The position numbers and the translations under genes are program-made. This document shows, in pieces, positions 27,834 to 38,862 of a stretch of 64,000 nt of DNA. The notes under the pieces are model-generated. The model made no database searches. It worked only from the letters and a program-made list of their open reading frames with translations, and had not been told where the DNA came from. Each line of letters starts with the position of its first letter. Position 1 is the first letter of the stretch. The stretch spans positions 310,001 to 374,000 of the forward strand of contig NZ_AEUT02000001.1 in the NCBI RefSeq assembly GCF_000187935.1, written 5' to 3'. This DNA is from Streptococcus parauberis NCFD 2020 (GTDB lineage Bacteria > Bacillota > Bacilli > Lactobacillales > Streptococcaceae).

Positions 27834-28348
27834 TTATTTATGTTCATTCTTTTTTGTAAAGCCAATATATGATAAGCTAACAAGTCCAAATAATGACATC
27901 ATTACTGGAACTTTTGCAGGTGCTGGTGTAGTTGGTGTTTGAATTGGTGTGAAGAGATCAGAAACCAATTCAGTCACTACAACATTTCCATTACGATCAC
28001 GATATACTTTGTTTACCATGTCATGACGACCACTTGCATCTGTAATTGAAGAACTTTCAATTGCAATGTAACATAATTTTTTGTACCAGTAAGTGGAACA
28101 GAAACTGTTTGACCAGCTGCTTCTAAATTCTTAATGTATTGAACAAATACCTCAGTATTAGGATTAATTGAACCAGATACTTTACCATCAGGCATATAAG
28201 CTGAACCGGTTTGATCAAGAGCTCCGTGGAAATCATTAACTCCAAGAATTTGGACATCAACTTGATCAGCATGAACTGCAGTAATCATCATTGAAAAACC
28301 AGCTACAACACTTAAAATACTGCTTTTTAAAATAATATGCTTTTCCAT
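27834..28348 (-). pseudogene. Surface 5'-nucleotidase remnant, internally deleted and frameshifted
   Basis: Read on the minus strand from ATG 28348 (GGAG upstream): a signal peptide ending near 'AVHADQVDVQ', then 'ILGVNDFHGALDQTGSAYM', the first metal-binding block of the 5'-nucleotidase/UshA family. After 'PDGKVSG' it passes straight to 'INPNTEVFVQYIKNLEAAG', the type of sequence expected near the C-terminus, so the catalytic body (roughly 500 residues in relatives) is missing. A frameshift near an A/T run at about 28070-28080 then separates 'TGTKNYV' from 'ITDASGRHDMVNKVYRDRNG' in another frame. The tail has a hydrophobic segment and 'KKNEHK' but no LPXTG motif. The gene cannot encode an active nucleotidase. 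Confidence 0.8.
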
Positions 28349-28493
28349 AATCTCTCCTAAAGAATTAATATGTGTTGCAATAGTAATATTACTGTTTTTT
28401 GTCATATATGACAATTGTGTAGTATATTATTTACGATTGTTTTATTTTATAGCAAAAAATAATAAAACGTTTCCAAAAATATTATTTTAGCTA

Positions 28494-28522
28494 TTTACAA
28501 ATATTTTTTCTTATGCTAAACT
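28494..28522 (+). promoter_or_regulatory. Promoter of the leader-peptide/ABC exporter operon
   Basis: TTTACA (28494-28499), 17 bp, TAAACT (28517-28522). This places the transcript start about 30 nt before the leader peptide ATG. Boxes are imperfect. Confidence 0.5.
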
Positions 28523-28557
28523 TCTTATTATGAATAAATGAAAGGAGAAACGTGATC

Positions 28558-28629
28558 ATGAATATGAAACGTACCAAACAAATCGTAAAATCATGTCATA
28601 TTGAACTCCTTTCTCAAGCAAAAAATTAG
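28558..28629 (+). CDS. Leader peptide (23 aa) upstream of the second ABC exporter
   Basis: A short reading frame begins at ATG 28558, 10 nt after a strong AAAGGAG (28541-28547), and ends at TAG 28627-28629. It starts 'MNMKRTKQIVK' and ends 'LLSQAKN'; an in-frame GTG at 28552 is an alternative start. Its codons 17-19 region contains CTCCTTTC (28606-28613), exactly complementary to GAAAGGAG (28540-28547), its own ribosome site. A terminator follows before the exporter genes. The layout resembles the bmrB leader of Bacillus bmrCD, where ribosome stalling by drugs turns on the exporter. It is inferred from sequence layout only. Confidence 0.6.
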   Translation: MNMKRTKQIVKSCHIELLSQAKN

Positions 28630-28653
28630 TTATGTCTTAGACTGACTAAAATT

Positions 28654-28693
28654 AAGCCCGTGGTAGAAAGGAACTTTTTATCATGGGCTTTTT
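28654..28693 (+). terminator. Attenuator terminator between leader peptide and exporter genes
   Basis: A 16-bp stem (28654-28669 with 28675-28690, three G-T pairs, 5-nt loop) is followed by a T-run to 28693. AGAAAGGA (28665-28672) in its 5' arm and loop can instead pair with TCCTTTCT (28607-28614) inside the leader peptide gene, giving an antiterminator. Confidence 0.75.
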
Positions 28694-28741
28694 GTGTGCA
28701 AAATTTATTGATTTTATAGTTAGTGAGGGAAGGAGGAAGAT

Positions 28742-30463
28742 ATGATTTCACTCATTATTGAATATTTGAAGAGAAGAAAAAAAACCTACAGTCTAATCGC
28801 ACTTAGTTTAATAATATATGATGCTACTTTAGTTATTCCTACAAAAGTAATTGAAAGTCTGATTGATCACATATCGCTTCATACATTAGACAGAGTTAGT
28901 TTATACACTCATATTGCTATTTTGTTTGGGTCAACAATCTTATCTTATATTACGGCTTATTTATGGCATATGAATTTATTTCAAGAGGCTGTTCATTTTA
29001 AATTTGATATCCAACAGAGGGCCTTTAAAAAATTGGTATTTATGAGAACACCCTATTATGAGAAATTCAGATCAGGAGATATGATGACTCGCTTCTCCAC
29101 TGATGTAGAAGCACTCATGGATTTCATTGGCTACGGCCTAATGATTATACTTTATGCAGGGGGGATGATTGCCTTTATTATACCTACCATGTTTTTCATT
29201 TCTTGGCAGATGACCTTGGTAGGCATGATTCCAATTTTTTTGATGATGGTGGCCACCTATTATCTTACAAAAAAACAAGAACTTTTAGTCGAAGAGGCGA
29301 GAGAATCTATTTCAAATTTAAGTGATGAAGTTTTAGAGACTGTTGAAGGAATTAAAGTTATGAGAGCCTATAGTAAAAAGGATTACTTAGGTTTTCAATT
29401 TAGTCAAAAAGTAAATGATTTGGCTAGGAAATGGAATCAAATTGCTACTTTTCGAGGGCTTTACTTTCCAATTTTCAGTGTGATGATTGTTGCCGGAGAA
29501 TTACTAATTATTATTCTCGGTTTAGGAAGAATTGAGCAACATTTAGTGACCCTAGGTCAAGTTATCGCTTTACAATTGTACTTAGTATCATTAGTTGAAC
29601 CTTTTGCAATGATTTCAGATTTTATCTTAGTTTATCAAACAGGCAAAACCTCTTTTGGTAAAATACAAGAATTAATTGAAACTGGAGATAATTTAGAAGA
29701 AAATGGATCCATTCACTTGCAGCATTTTGATGAAATCAAACTAAGTAATTATCAATTTTCTTATGCCACAAGTAGTAAGCCAAGTTTGAAAAATATTTCC
29801 TTACATTTTAAGCAAGGTCAAACACTGGGTATTGTCGGACGAACAGGGTCTGGTAAGACGACCCTTGTCAAACAATTTTTGCGACAGTATCCTTTAGGGG
29901 ACGGTGAATTTTTAGTTAATCAAAAACCTTTTGTTGACTACCAAAGAGCAAGCATTGAAAGATTAGTTGGTTATGTTCCTCAAGAACATATTCTCTTTTC
30001 TAAATCTGTACAAGACAATATTGCCATGGGCAAATCGAATGCTAGTCATCAAGAAATAATGAAAGCTATTGAGACTGCGGCCTTTTCTAATGACTTAGAG
30101 AATATGCAAGAAGGATTAGAAACGCAAATTGGTGAGCGTGGATTATCAATCTCAGGTGGCCAAAAGCAGAGGATATCGATTGCTCGTGCATTCCTATCTG
30201 AACCTGATTTATTAATTCTCGACGATTCACTTTCAGCAGTCGACGCGAAAACCGAGATACAGATTATTAGACACATTCAAGAAGAACGACTAGGCAAAAC
30301 AACGATTATTGTTACTCACAGACTATCTGCCATCCAACATGCTGACTGGATTATTGTTATGGATAATGGAGAAATTGTTGAAGAAGGCCGACCAAAAGAT
30401 TTACTTGACAATAAAGCTTGGTACTATGAGCAGTACCAAAGACAACGAGCACAGGAGGTATAA
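28742..30463 (+). CDS. Heterodimeric multidrug-type ABC exporter, subunit 1
   Basis: Half-transporter of 573 aa: six membrane helices (about residues 15-300), then the ATPase (about 330-570). Walker A is 'GRTGSGKTTLVKQFLRQY' and signature 'ISGGQKQRIS'. Walker B 'LLILDDSLSAVD' has Asp in place of the catalytic Glu; the switch His is kept ('VTHRLSAI'). It resembles BmrC (YheI), the degenerate-site member of BmrCD. An AGGAGG lies 8 nt before the ATG. The next gene starts 1 nt after its stop. Leader peptide and attenuator upstream suggest induction by ribosome-targeting drugs. Confidence 0.9.
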   Translation: MISLIIEYLKRRKKTYSLIALSLIIYDATLVIPTKVIESLIDHISLHTLDRVSLYTHIAILFGSTILSYITAYLWHMNLFQEAVHFKFDIQQRAFKKLVFMRTPYYEKFRSGDMMTRFSTDVEALMDFIGYGLMIILYAGGMIAFIIPTMFFISWQMTLVGMIPIFLMMVATYYLTKKQELLVEEARESISNLSDEVLETVEGIKVMRAYSKKDYLGFQFSQKVNDLARKWNQIATFRGLYFPIFSVMIVAGELLIIILGLGRIEQHLVTLGQVIALQLYLVSLVEPFAMISDFILVYQTGKTSFGKIQELIETGDNLEENGSIHLQHFDEIKLSNYQFSYATSSKPSLKNISLHFKQGQTLGIVGRTGSGKTTLVKQFLRQYPLGDGEFLVNQKPFVDYQRASIERLVGYVPQEHILFSKSVQDNIAMGKSNASHQEIMKAIETAAFSNDLENMQEGLETQIGERGLSISGGQKQRISIARAFLSEPDLLILDDSLSAVDAKTEIQIIRHIQEERLGKTTIIVTHRLSAIQHADWIIVMDNGEIVEEGRPKDLLDNKAWYYEQYQRQRAQEV

Positions 30464-30464
30464 A

Positions 30465-32207
30465 ATGGGCCTCATAATTAAATTATTAAAAGAGCTAAAA
30501 ATTGCAAGGGGCAGTTTCACAGTTGGTATATGTCTTTTGTTAATAGCTACCGCAGCGGGACAATTGTCACCACTGTTACTAAAAGAAATTATTGATAAAC
30601 AATTAACTCCCGTAGCCAAAGGCTTGCAAATTAATCACCAGCTTTTCTATCAGTTGGTCGCATATTACTTTGCTATCACACTGATTACGGCAGTATTTAG
30701 ATACTTATCCTTTAGAACCTTGATTTATTCCTCAAATAAGGTTGTGTCACATCTGAGAGAGAGAACCTTTGATGTCATGCAAAGATTGCCAATTTCTTAC
30801 TTTGATAAAGTTCCTGCTGGTAAAATAGCCACCCGGATTGTTAATGATACAGAGACGTTACGCAATCAATTCTATGATAATCTCTTATCACAAATCATCA
30901 TCAGTTTTATTCAAATTGTTTTTATTTATGGAGTGATGATTTATCTAGATAGTCGTTCAGGACTTTTCTTATTACTGGTTATCCCTGTTTTTTATGGCAT
31001 CCAATTATTCTATAAAAAAATGACTGATAAACATATGGCTGACTTCTATCAAGCTAGAAGTGCTATTAATACACAGGTTAATGAAACAATGAATGGTGCT
31101 CAAATTATTCAGCTTTATCATCAGGAAAAAGAAGTCTTGGATGAGTTTAAGACGCATATTGATAAGATGAAAAATGCTGACGACCACATCATTTTTGCTG
31201 ATTCAGTTGCCTCTTGGACTTTGACCGAATTTATAAAATATACAATCATTTCAGCATTACTGGCATTTATTGGTTATCAATTTTTGCAAGGACAGACTAG
31301 TATGTCAGTTGGGAAATTATTTATCTATATTAATTATTTGATGCGCTTATTTGATTTATTAGGTAATATGGTAAGACAGCTTCCAAATATTCAACGCTCA
31401 ACAACAACTGGTAAACGACTAATGAGCTTGTTGGAAAAAAAGACAGAAGAGGAACAGTCCGAAGAGATTAAGGTGGTTAATGGGGATGTTGTATTTGAAT
31501 CAGTTGACTTTGCTTATACCCCCAATAAATTAGTCTTGTCAGATATTTCTATTTCAACTAATAAAGGGGAAACTGTCGCACTTGTCGGACATACCGGTTC
31601 GGGAAAATCCTCAATCATGAATTTATTGTATCGTTTCTATGACCCACAAAAGGGTATCATTACAATCGATGGTCAATCAATTCATGAATTTTCAAAAGAA
31701 AGTCTCCGTTCACAGATGGGAATTGTCCTTCAAGATCCCTATCTTTTTACTGGAACAATCGCTTCAAATATCAGGATGGGAAATATGTCCTATAGTGACC
31801 ATGAAGTAGAAGATGCATTAATTAAAGTTGGTGCAAAAAAAATGCTAGATAGATTGAAAAACGGCATTAATGAACCTGTTTATGAAAAAGGTGCTTCTTT
31901 TTCAAGTGGAGAAAGACAATTAATTGCCTTCGCAAGAACCTTAATTGCTAATCCCAAAATCCTTATTTTAGACGAAGCAACCTCACATATTGATACTGAA
32001 ACAGAAGAAATTATCCAGGCAGCCATGGAGGTTCTGAAGACTGGTCGAACGACTTTTATCATTGCCCATCGTCTATCAACCGTTCAATATGCTAATCAAA
32101 TTCTAGTCCTTGATAAGGGAAGAATTGTTGAGCGTGGAAATCACTTTTCACTTCTAAAACAAAATGGAATATACGCACAAATGGTTAAACTACAAGAAAC
32201 TGTATAA
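30465..32207 (+). CDS. Heterodimeric multidrug-type ABC exporter, subunit 2
   Basis: Partner of 580 aa. The frame is open much further upstream inside the preceding gene, but ATG 30465 ('MGLIIKLLKELKIARGSFTV') follows CAGGAGG and gives the normal N-terminus. Six membrane helices are followed by an ATPase with Walker A 'GHTGSGKSSIMNLLYRFYD', Walker B 'ILILDEATSHID' (catalytic Glu present) and switch His ('IIAHRLSTV'). The signature is degenerate, 'FSSGERQLIA'. It resembles BmrD (YheH)/LmrD. With subunit 1 it would have one competent ATP site. A terminator overlaps its stop codon. Confidence 0.9.
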   Translation: MGLIIKLLKELKIARGSFTVGICLLLIATAAGQLSPLLLKEIIDKQLTPVAKGLQINHQLFYQLVAYYFAITLITAVFRYLSFRTLIYSSNKVVSHLRERTFDVMQRLPISYFDKVPAGKIATRIVNDTETLRNQFYDNLLSQIIISFIQIVFIYGVMIYLDSRSGLFLLLVIPVFYGIQLFYKKMTDKHMADFYQARSAINTQVNETMNGAQIIQLYHQEKEVLDEFKTHIDKMKNADDHIIFADSVASWTLTEFIKYTIISALLAFIGYQFLQGQTSMSVGKLFIYINYLMRLFDLLGNMVRQLPNIQRSTTTGKRLMSLLEKKTEEEQSEEIKVVNGDVVFESVDFAYTPNKLVLSDISISTNKGETVALVGHTGSGKSSIMNLLYRFYDPQKGIITIDGQSIHEFSKESLRSQMGIVLQDPYLFTGTIASNIRMGNMSYSDHEVEDALIKVGAKKMLDRLKNGINEPVYEKGASFSSGERQLIAFARTLIANPKILILDEATSHIDTETEEIIQAAMEVLKTGRTTFIIAHRLSTVQYANQILVLDKGRIVERGNHFSLLKQNGIYAQMVKLQETV

Positions 32208-32236
32208 AAGAATCCACATAGTCGGATTCTTTTTTT
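32206..32236 (+). terminator. Terminator of the second exporter operon
   Basis: AAAAGAATCC (32206-32215) pairs with GGATTCTTTT (32224-32233), then T's; the stem begins within the stop codon. Confidence 0.9.
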
Positions 32237-32369
32237 GAAAATTAATGAAAATTTTCTATATTTTCTTCGTGACTTTCTAAAACAATGGTTCCTTATCGCA
32301 ATTTTTAGCCATTTAGTGTAAAATAGTAAGGTAAAAGTAAAGATTAATTTATTTGAAAAGACAAGGTTT

Positions 32370-33248
32370 ATGAGTAAAAAAATAGGAATAGGTAGAGCCC
32401 ACAGTAAAATTATTTTAATGGGAGAACATTCAGTTGTGTACGGTTTTCCAGCAATAGCTTTACCCTTAAAAGATATTGAAGTAGTCTGCCGAATTAGGAG
32501 AGCAGAAAAAAAATTAGAATTTGATTTTTATGATACGCTGTCTACAGCTATTTTTTCTGCCCTTGATTACTTAAAGATTAAAAATCAGCCAATTTCATAT
32601 GAGATAACTTCTCAGGTTCCTCAAAGACGTGGAATGGGTTCATCTGCAGCAGTTTCAATAGCTGCCATACGAGCAGTATTTTCATATTTTGATCAAGAAT
32701 TAAGTGATCAATTATTGGAAATTTTGGTCAATAAAGCAGAGATTATTGCACATACAAATCCCAGTGGTTTAGATGCAAAAACTTGTTTGAGTGATCAGGC
32801 AATTAAGTTTATTAGAAATGTTGGATTTGTCAGCTTAGAAATTAATCTTGATGCTTATTTGGTGATCGCTGATACAGGTATTCATGGCCATACTAGAGAA
32901 GCAGTCAATAAGGTTGCGAAGTTTGAAGAAAGTAATCTTCCACATTTAGCAGCCTTAGGGCAATTGACGGAAGATGTGGAAGAAGCTATAAAAGCCAAAG
33001 ATGTCATTAGCATTGGTCAAAGCATGACACAAGCACACGAGCACTTAAAGGCAATAGGTGTCAGTGTTGAAAAATCAAATCAATTAGTTGAAGAAGCACT
33101 AAAACAGGGTGCACTTGGTGCTAAGATGTCTGGTGGTGGCCTTGGAGGTTGCATCATCGCACTTGCAAATAGTCAAAATGATGCCGTGGTAATTAGTCAG
33201 GCACTAGAGGAAAAAGGGGCAGTAAATACGTGGATACAAAAACTGTAA
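32370..33248 (+). CDS. mvaK1: Mevalonate kinase
   Basis: GHMP-family kinase of 292 aa, first ATP-dependent step from mevalonate to isopentenyl diphosphate. The N-terminal 'GRAHSKIILMGEHSVVYGFP' and ATP loop 'PQRRGMGSSAAVSIAAIRA' (about residues 84-102) are diagnostic, as is 'GAKMSGGGLGGCIIAL' near 249-264. It overlaps mvaD by 19 nt and heads the mvaK1-mvaD-mvaK2-fni operon. Streptococci depend on this pathway for undecaprenyl phosphate and thus for the cell wall. Confidence 0.97.
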   Translation: MSKKIGIGRAHSKIILMGEHSVVYGFPAIALPLKDIEVVCRIRRAEKKLEFDFYDTLSTAIFSALDYLKIKNQPISYEITSQVPQRRGMGSSAAVSIAAIRAVFSYFDQELSDQLLEILVNKAEIIAHTNPSGLDAKTCLSDQAIKFIRNVGFVSLEINLDAYLVIADTGIHGHTREAVNKVAKFEESNLPHLAALGQLTEDVEEAIKAKDVISIGQSMTQAHEHLKAIGVSVEKSNQLVEEALKQGALGAKMSGGGLGGCIIALANSQNDAVVISQALEEKGAVNTWIQKL

Positions 33249-34165
33249 ATGTTAAATCTTATGCAAATATTGCAATCATCAAGTATTGGGGTAAAGATGA
33301 TGCCCAAAAAATGATCCCTACCACAAGTAGCATTTCACTCACACTTGAAAATATGTACACTGAAACAAGTCTCTCATTCTTACCTGTCGAGGCACAAGCT
33401 GATCAATTTTATATTGATGGACAATTGCAGAATCAAGCCGAGCACGCAAAAGTTACAGCGATCATTGATCAATTCCGTCAAGAAAATCAACCATATGTCA
33501 AAGTTGACACTGAAAATAATATGCCGACAGCTGCTGGCTTGTCATCTAGTTCAAGTGGATTATCAGCGCTCGTGAAAGCCTGTAATGAATTATTTGAAAC
33601 TGATCTATCCCAAAAAGAATTAGCCCTAAAAGCTAAATTTGCATCAGGATCTGCTTCACGCTCATTTTTTGGACCTTTAGCAGCATGGGATAGAGAGAGT
33701 GGTGAAATCTATCCAGTTGAAACAGATTTGAAATTAGGCATGATTATGTTAGTTATTAACGATGCCAGAAAGCCTGTTTCAAGCCGCGAAGGAATGAAAC
33801 TATGTCGTGAAACATCAACAACCTTTGACAAGTGGAGAACAGAATCAGCCCAAGATTACAAAGATATGCTTGCTTATCTAAAAGCAAATGATTTTGAAAA
33901 AGTTGGACAATTAACAGAAAAAAATGCATTAGCTATGCACGCAACAACGAAAAGTTCTACCCCATCATTTTCATATTTAATTGAAGGATCCTATAAAGCA
34001 ATGGATAAAGTAAAAGAATTGCGTCAAGCTGGTTTTCAATGTTACTTTACCATGGATGCTGGACCAAATGTAAAAGTTCTATGTCTGGAAAAAGATCTTG
34101 AACAATTAGCATCAATCTTTGAAAAAGACTTTGACATCATTGTCTCTAAAACTAAGGAATTATAA
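33230..34165 (+). CDS. mvaD: Diphosphomevalonate decarboxylase
   Basis: 311 aa. Converts mevalonate diphosphate to isopentenyl diphosphate with ATP. Recognised by 'VKSYANIAIIKYWGKDD' (residues 8-24) and the phosphate loop 'AAGLSSSSSGLSALVKACNE' (101-120). 'AMHATTKSSTPSFSYL' and 'FTMDAGPNVKVLC' complete the GHMP pattern. It overlaps mvaK1 by 19 nt, with its ATG inside the kinase gene, and its stop is directly followed by the mvaK2 ATG. Confidence 0.97.
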   Translation: MDTKTVNVKSYANIAIIKYWGKDDAQKMIPTTSSISLTLENMYTETSLSFLPVEAQADQFYIDGQLQNQAEHAKVTAIIDQFRQENQPYVKVDTENNMPTAAGLSSSSSGLSALVKACNELFETDLSQKELALKAKFASGSASRSFFGPLAAWDRESGEIYPVETDLKLGMIMLVINDARKPVSSREGMKLCRETSTTFDKWRTESAQDYKDMLAYLKANDFEKVGQLTEKNALAMHATTKSSTPSFSYLIEGSYKAMDKVKELRQAGFQCYFTMDAGPNVKVLCLEKDLEQLASIFEKDFDIIVSKTKEL

Positions 34166-36160
<1,995 letters not shown>

Positions 36161-36162
<2 letters not shown>

Positions 36163-36190
36163 ACATTTGAAGAAATTCAAATGTTTTTTT
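36161..36190 (+). terminator. Terminator of the mvaK1-fni operon
   Basis: AAACATTTGA and TCAAATGTTT form a stem with a short loop, followed by T7. Confidence 0.9.
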
Positions 36191-36204
36191 CAAAAAGAAG
36201 ACAA

Positions 36205-36232
36205 GAAAAAAAGATTTGAGAAACTCAAATCT
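36205..36232 (-). terminator. Terminator of the mvaS-mvaA operon (minus strand)
   Basis: AGATTTGAG (36212-36220) pairs with CTCAAATCT (36224-36232), and the A-run at 36205-36211 is a T-run on the minus strand. The mvaA stop codon lies inside the stem. Confidence 0.9.
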
Positions 36233-37508
36233 TTTTATTTCGAAGGCTTTGTAAGAGCACTTTTGTAGTCTCTAAATTCATGTGCTTTTCTTTTAGTAAT
36301 AATTGTAAAAGTTGAGGAGTTTCAGCAGAACTAGCGCCAGCTAGCATAGCTAATGACTTAGCATGTAATTTCATGTGGCCAGCTTGGATACCCTTGTTAG
36401 TCAATGCTTTAATTGCTGCAAAATTTTGAGCTAGCCCAACTGATGCAATAATCATTGATAGCTCTTTAGCAGTTGGTTGATTTAAGAGATCATGAGCAAT
36501 GACAACACTTGGGTTAAGGCCAATTGAACCACCTTTTGTGGCGATGGGCATTGGTATCGTAATTGTTCCTTTAATCATCTCAGTCTCAAAATCAGCATGC
36601 CAAGTAGTCAGGCCCTTATATAAGCCATCCTTAGATGCATAGGCATGAGCACCAGATTCAATTGCTCGCCAGTCATTCCCGGTTGCTAAAACAATAGCAT
36701 CGATGCCATTAAAAATACCTTTGTTATGAGTTGCAGCTCGGTAAGGGTCAACTTGAGCTAATTGACTGGCTAAGCCCATCTTATTGGCTAACTCTTTTGC
36801 TTCAACTTTGTCACGGCTGAGATAATGGAAAGGAACTTGACAACTGGCTGTAACCAATGATTCTGTTGCATAGTTTGATAAGATGGCCATGAGTGGCTTA
36901 CCTTTACTCAAGTCAATCAAATCATCAACCAAGGCTTCCATCATCGTATTTACCATATTAGCTCCCATAGCTTCCTGAGTATCTACGGTTAAGTAGACAA
37001 TCAAGAATTGGTCTTTGATGGTTAAGCTAATTCTTCTAGCACCGCCTCCTCTTTTGACAATAGAAGGATAAGCAAGATTGGCTTTTTCGATGAGACTTTC
37101 GGTCTCATGCATAATAGCAGCTTGGGCTGATTCCAAATTAGGAACATCATAAAGGGCAACTTGACCAATCATTTGTCGATTCTGAATGTGAGCTTGGAAT
37201 CCGCCTGCGCGTCCGATGAGTTTTGCAGCATATGAAGCAGCAGCGACAACTGAAGGTTCCTCTGTTACGTAAGGTAAGTGGTAGGTTTTACCGTTGACCT
37301 TAAAATCAGGTACAATACTAAATGGAAGTGCTAATCGACCAATGACATTTTCAGACATTTGATTAGCAGTCTCTATGTGTAGGAGCTCTTCATTTTGTAA
37401 ACTTTGAAAAGTATCAGGAGTCAATAAGTTGCCTGATGCCAGTAACTGATATCGTTCAGCAATTGTTTTTTTATAAAATCCTGACCAGTTTAGTTGATTA
37501 TCTGTCAT
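36225..37508 (-). CDS. mvaA: Hydroxymethylglutaryl-CoA reductase, class II (degradative type fold)
   Basis: 427 aa, reduces HMG-CoA to mevalonate. Class II bacterial reductase, recognised by 'ENVIGRLALPFSIVPDFKVN' near residues 54-73, 'RGGGARRISLTI', the catalytic-lysine block 'YRAATHNKGIFNGIDAIVLA' (about 257-276) and 'ATGNDWRAIESGAHAYA'. Length is normal. Its ATG overlaps mvaS by 4 nt on the minus strand. Together with mvaS it feeds mevalonate to the operon transcribed in the opposite direction. Confidence 0.97.
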   Translation of the reverse strand: MTDNQLNWSGFYKKTIAERYQLLASGNLLTPDTFQSLQNEELLHIETANQMSENVIGRLALPFSIVPDFKVNGKTYHLPYVTEEPSVVAAASYAAKLIGRAGGFQAHIQNRQMIGQVALYDVPNLESAQAAIMHETESLIEKANLAYPSIVKRGGGARRISLTIKDQFLIVYLTVDTQEAMGANMVNTMMEALVDDLIDLSKGKPLMAILSNYATESLVTASCQVPFHYLSRDKVEAKELANKMGLASQLAQVDPYRAATHNKGIFNGIDAIVLATGNDWRAIESGAHAYASKDGLYKGLTTWHADFETEMIKGTITIPMPIATKGGSIGLNPSVVIAHDLLNQPTAKELSMIIASVGLAQNFAAIKALTNKGIQAGHMKLHAKSLAMLAGASSAETPQLLQLLLKEKHMNLETTKVLLQSLRNKKI

Positions 37509-38671
37509 TTTTTTAGATAAATCCTTTTGTGTTCTCTAAGGCCATCGAGTCGATAGTCTCCGGTTTTGTAGGTTGGTAAATTAACATTTCCGGCATCATC
37601 GCGTTCAGCTTCTTCATAAAAGAGGGCTTCATACTCCTCAATAGAAATTTCATGACGTTGATCTAGAACTTCTTGGTGAGAAATCGACAACATATCTGCA
37701 TAACCAGCTTCTAATTGGCCTGAAAAGATTTCACAGACAGCCCCTGAGCCGTATGAGAAGAAGAGAATATTATCGCCTACTTGCAAAGTCTTATTACTTT
37801 CCAGAAGTGATAGGAGTGACATATATAAAGATCCAGTATAGATGTTTCCTACCTGACGGCTGAAGCGGATAGAATCATTAAAAGCATTTTCTAATTGTGC
37901 CTTTTTTTCTTCTGAAACAGAATCATCCATTAAGGTTTTTAAGCCCTTAAGTGCTTGTTTGGGAAATGGAATATGAAAGCAAAATGCAGCAAAATCATTT
38001 AACGATTTGTGTGTTTTACTTTGATATTTTTCCCAAGTTGTTGCTAAAGTATCCAAGTATTGTTCTGTTGAAAAGCGACCGTTAACGAAAGGTGTTGTTG
38101 AGTAATTTGGACGCCAGAAGTCCATAATATCACGAGTTTGAGCAATATTATCGTTATTTAGTGAAAGGATGCGAGGATTTTTTGAAATTAGCATGGCAAT
38201 ACTTCCAGCCCCTTGAGTTGGTTCACCACCTGAAGCAATTCCATACCTGGCAATGTCACTGGCAATGACTAAAACTTTAGCATCAGGATTCATAGCGATA
38301 TGAGCATTGGCATAGTCGAGAGCTGCAGTAGCAGCATAGCAAGCTTCTTTCATCTCAATTGCTCGTGCAAATGGCTGGATATCTAATAATCCATGGATAT
38401 AAACACTTGCTGCTTTAGATTGATCAATTCCCGTTTCTGTAGCCAAGATAATCATGTCAATTTCTTCTTTATCTTGGTCACTTAATATTTCTTGACAAGC
38501 ATTTGCTGCTAAAGTCACAATATCTTCAGTTATTGGAGTGATACTAATGGCATCAATCATTAACCCTTTTTGATATTTTGCTAGCTCAGTTTGACGAGCT
38601 TGGGCTAATGATTCCATTGTTAATACATATTGACTTGTAGCGAAGCCAATTTTATCTATCCCTATTTTCAT
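37505..38671 (-). CDS. mvaS: Hydroxymethylglutaryl-CoA synthase
   Basis: 388 aa, condenses acetyl-CoA with acetoacetyl-CoA. The nucleophile is Cys111 in 'MKEACYAATAALDYA', matching the known position in bacterial HMG-CoA synthases. 'GIDKIGFATSQYVLTM' at the N-terminus and 'FCFHIPFPKQALKGL' (with the catalytic His) are also present. First gene of the mvaS-mvaA operon, divergent from thyA with about 190 bp between them. Confidence 0.97.
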   Translation of the reverse strand: MKIGIDKIGFATSQYVLTMESLAQARQTELAKYQKGLMIDAISITPITEDIVTLAANACQEILSDQDKEEIDMIILATETGIDQSKAASVYIHGLLDIQPFARAIEMKEACYAATAALDYANAHIAMNPDAKVLVIASDIARYGIASGGEPTQGAGSIAMLISKNPRILSLNNDNIAQTRDIMDFWRPNYSTTPFVNGRFSTEQYLDTLATTWEKYQSKTHKSLNDFAAFCFHIPFPKQALKGLKTLMDDSVSEEKKAQLENAFNDSIRFSRQVGNIYTGSLYMSLLSLLESNKTLQVGDNILFFSYGSGAVCEIFSGQLEAGYADMLSISHQEVLDQRHEISIEEYEALFYEEAERDDAGNVNLPTYKTGDYRLDGLREHKRIYLKK

Positions 38672-38862
38672 TTATTTCCTCTTTGTAAATTTTATCTATA
38701 ATATTTTAACATATTTTCTTAAAAAGAAAGATTATAAAAGTATATTAGTTATACTTTACCATTATTTCAAGCCTCTAAAGTGGGACAAAGACATTTCTCC
38801 TAGCATTTTTTCTATAATTTGGTAAAATAATAAACAGAATTAAAAGGTGGAAGGATATCCTT

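Noticed and set aside
30309..30464. An N-terminal 52-residue extension of the second exporter's subunit 2
   Set aside because: It lies inside the preceding gene in another frame; ATG 30465 has a good ribosome site and gives the expected length.
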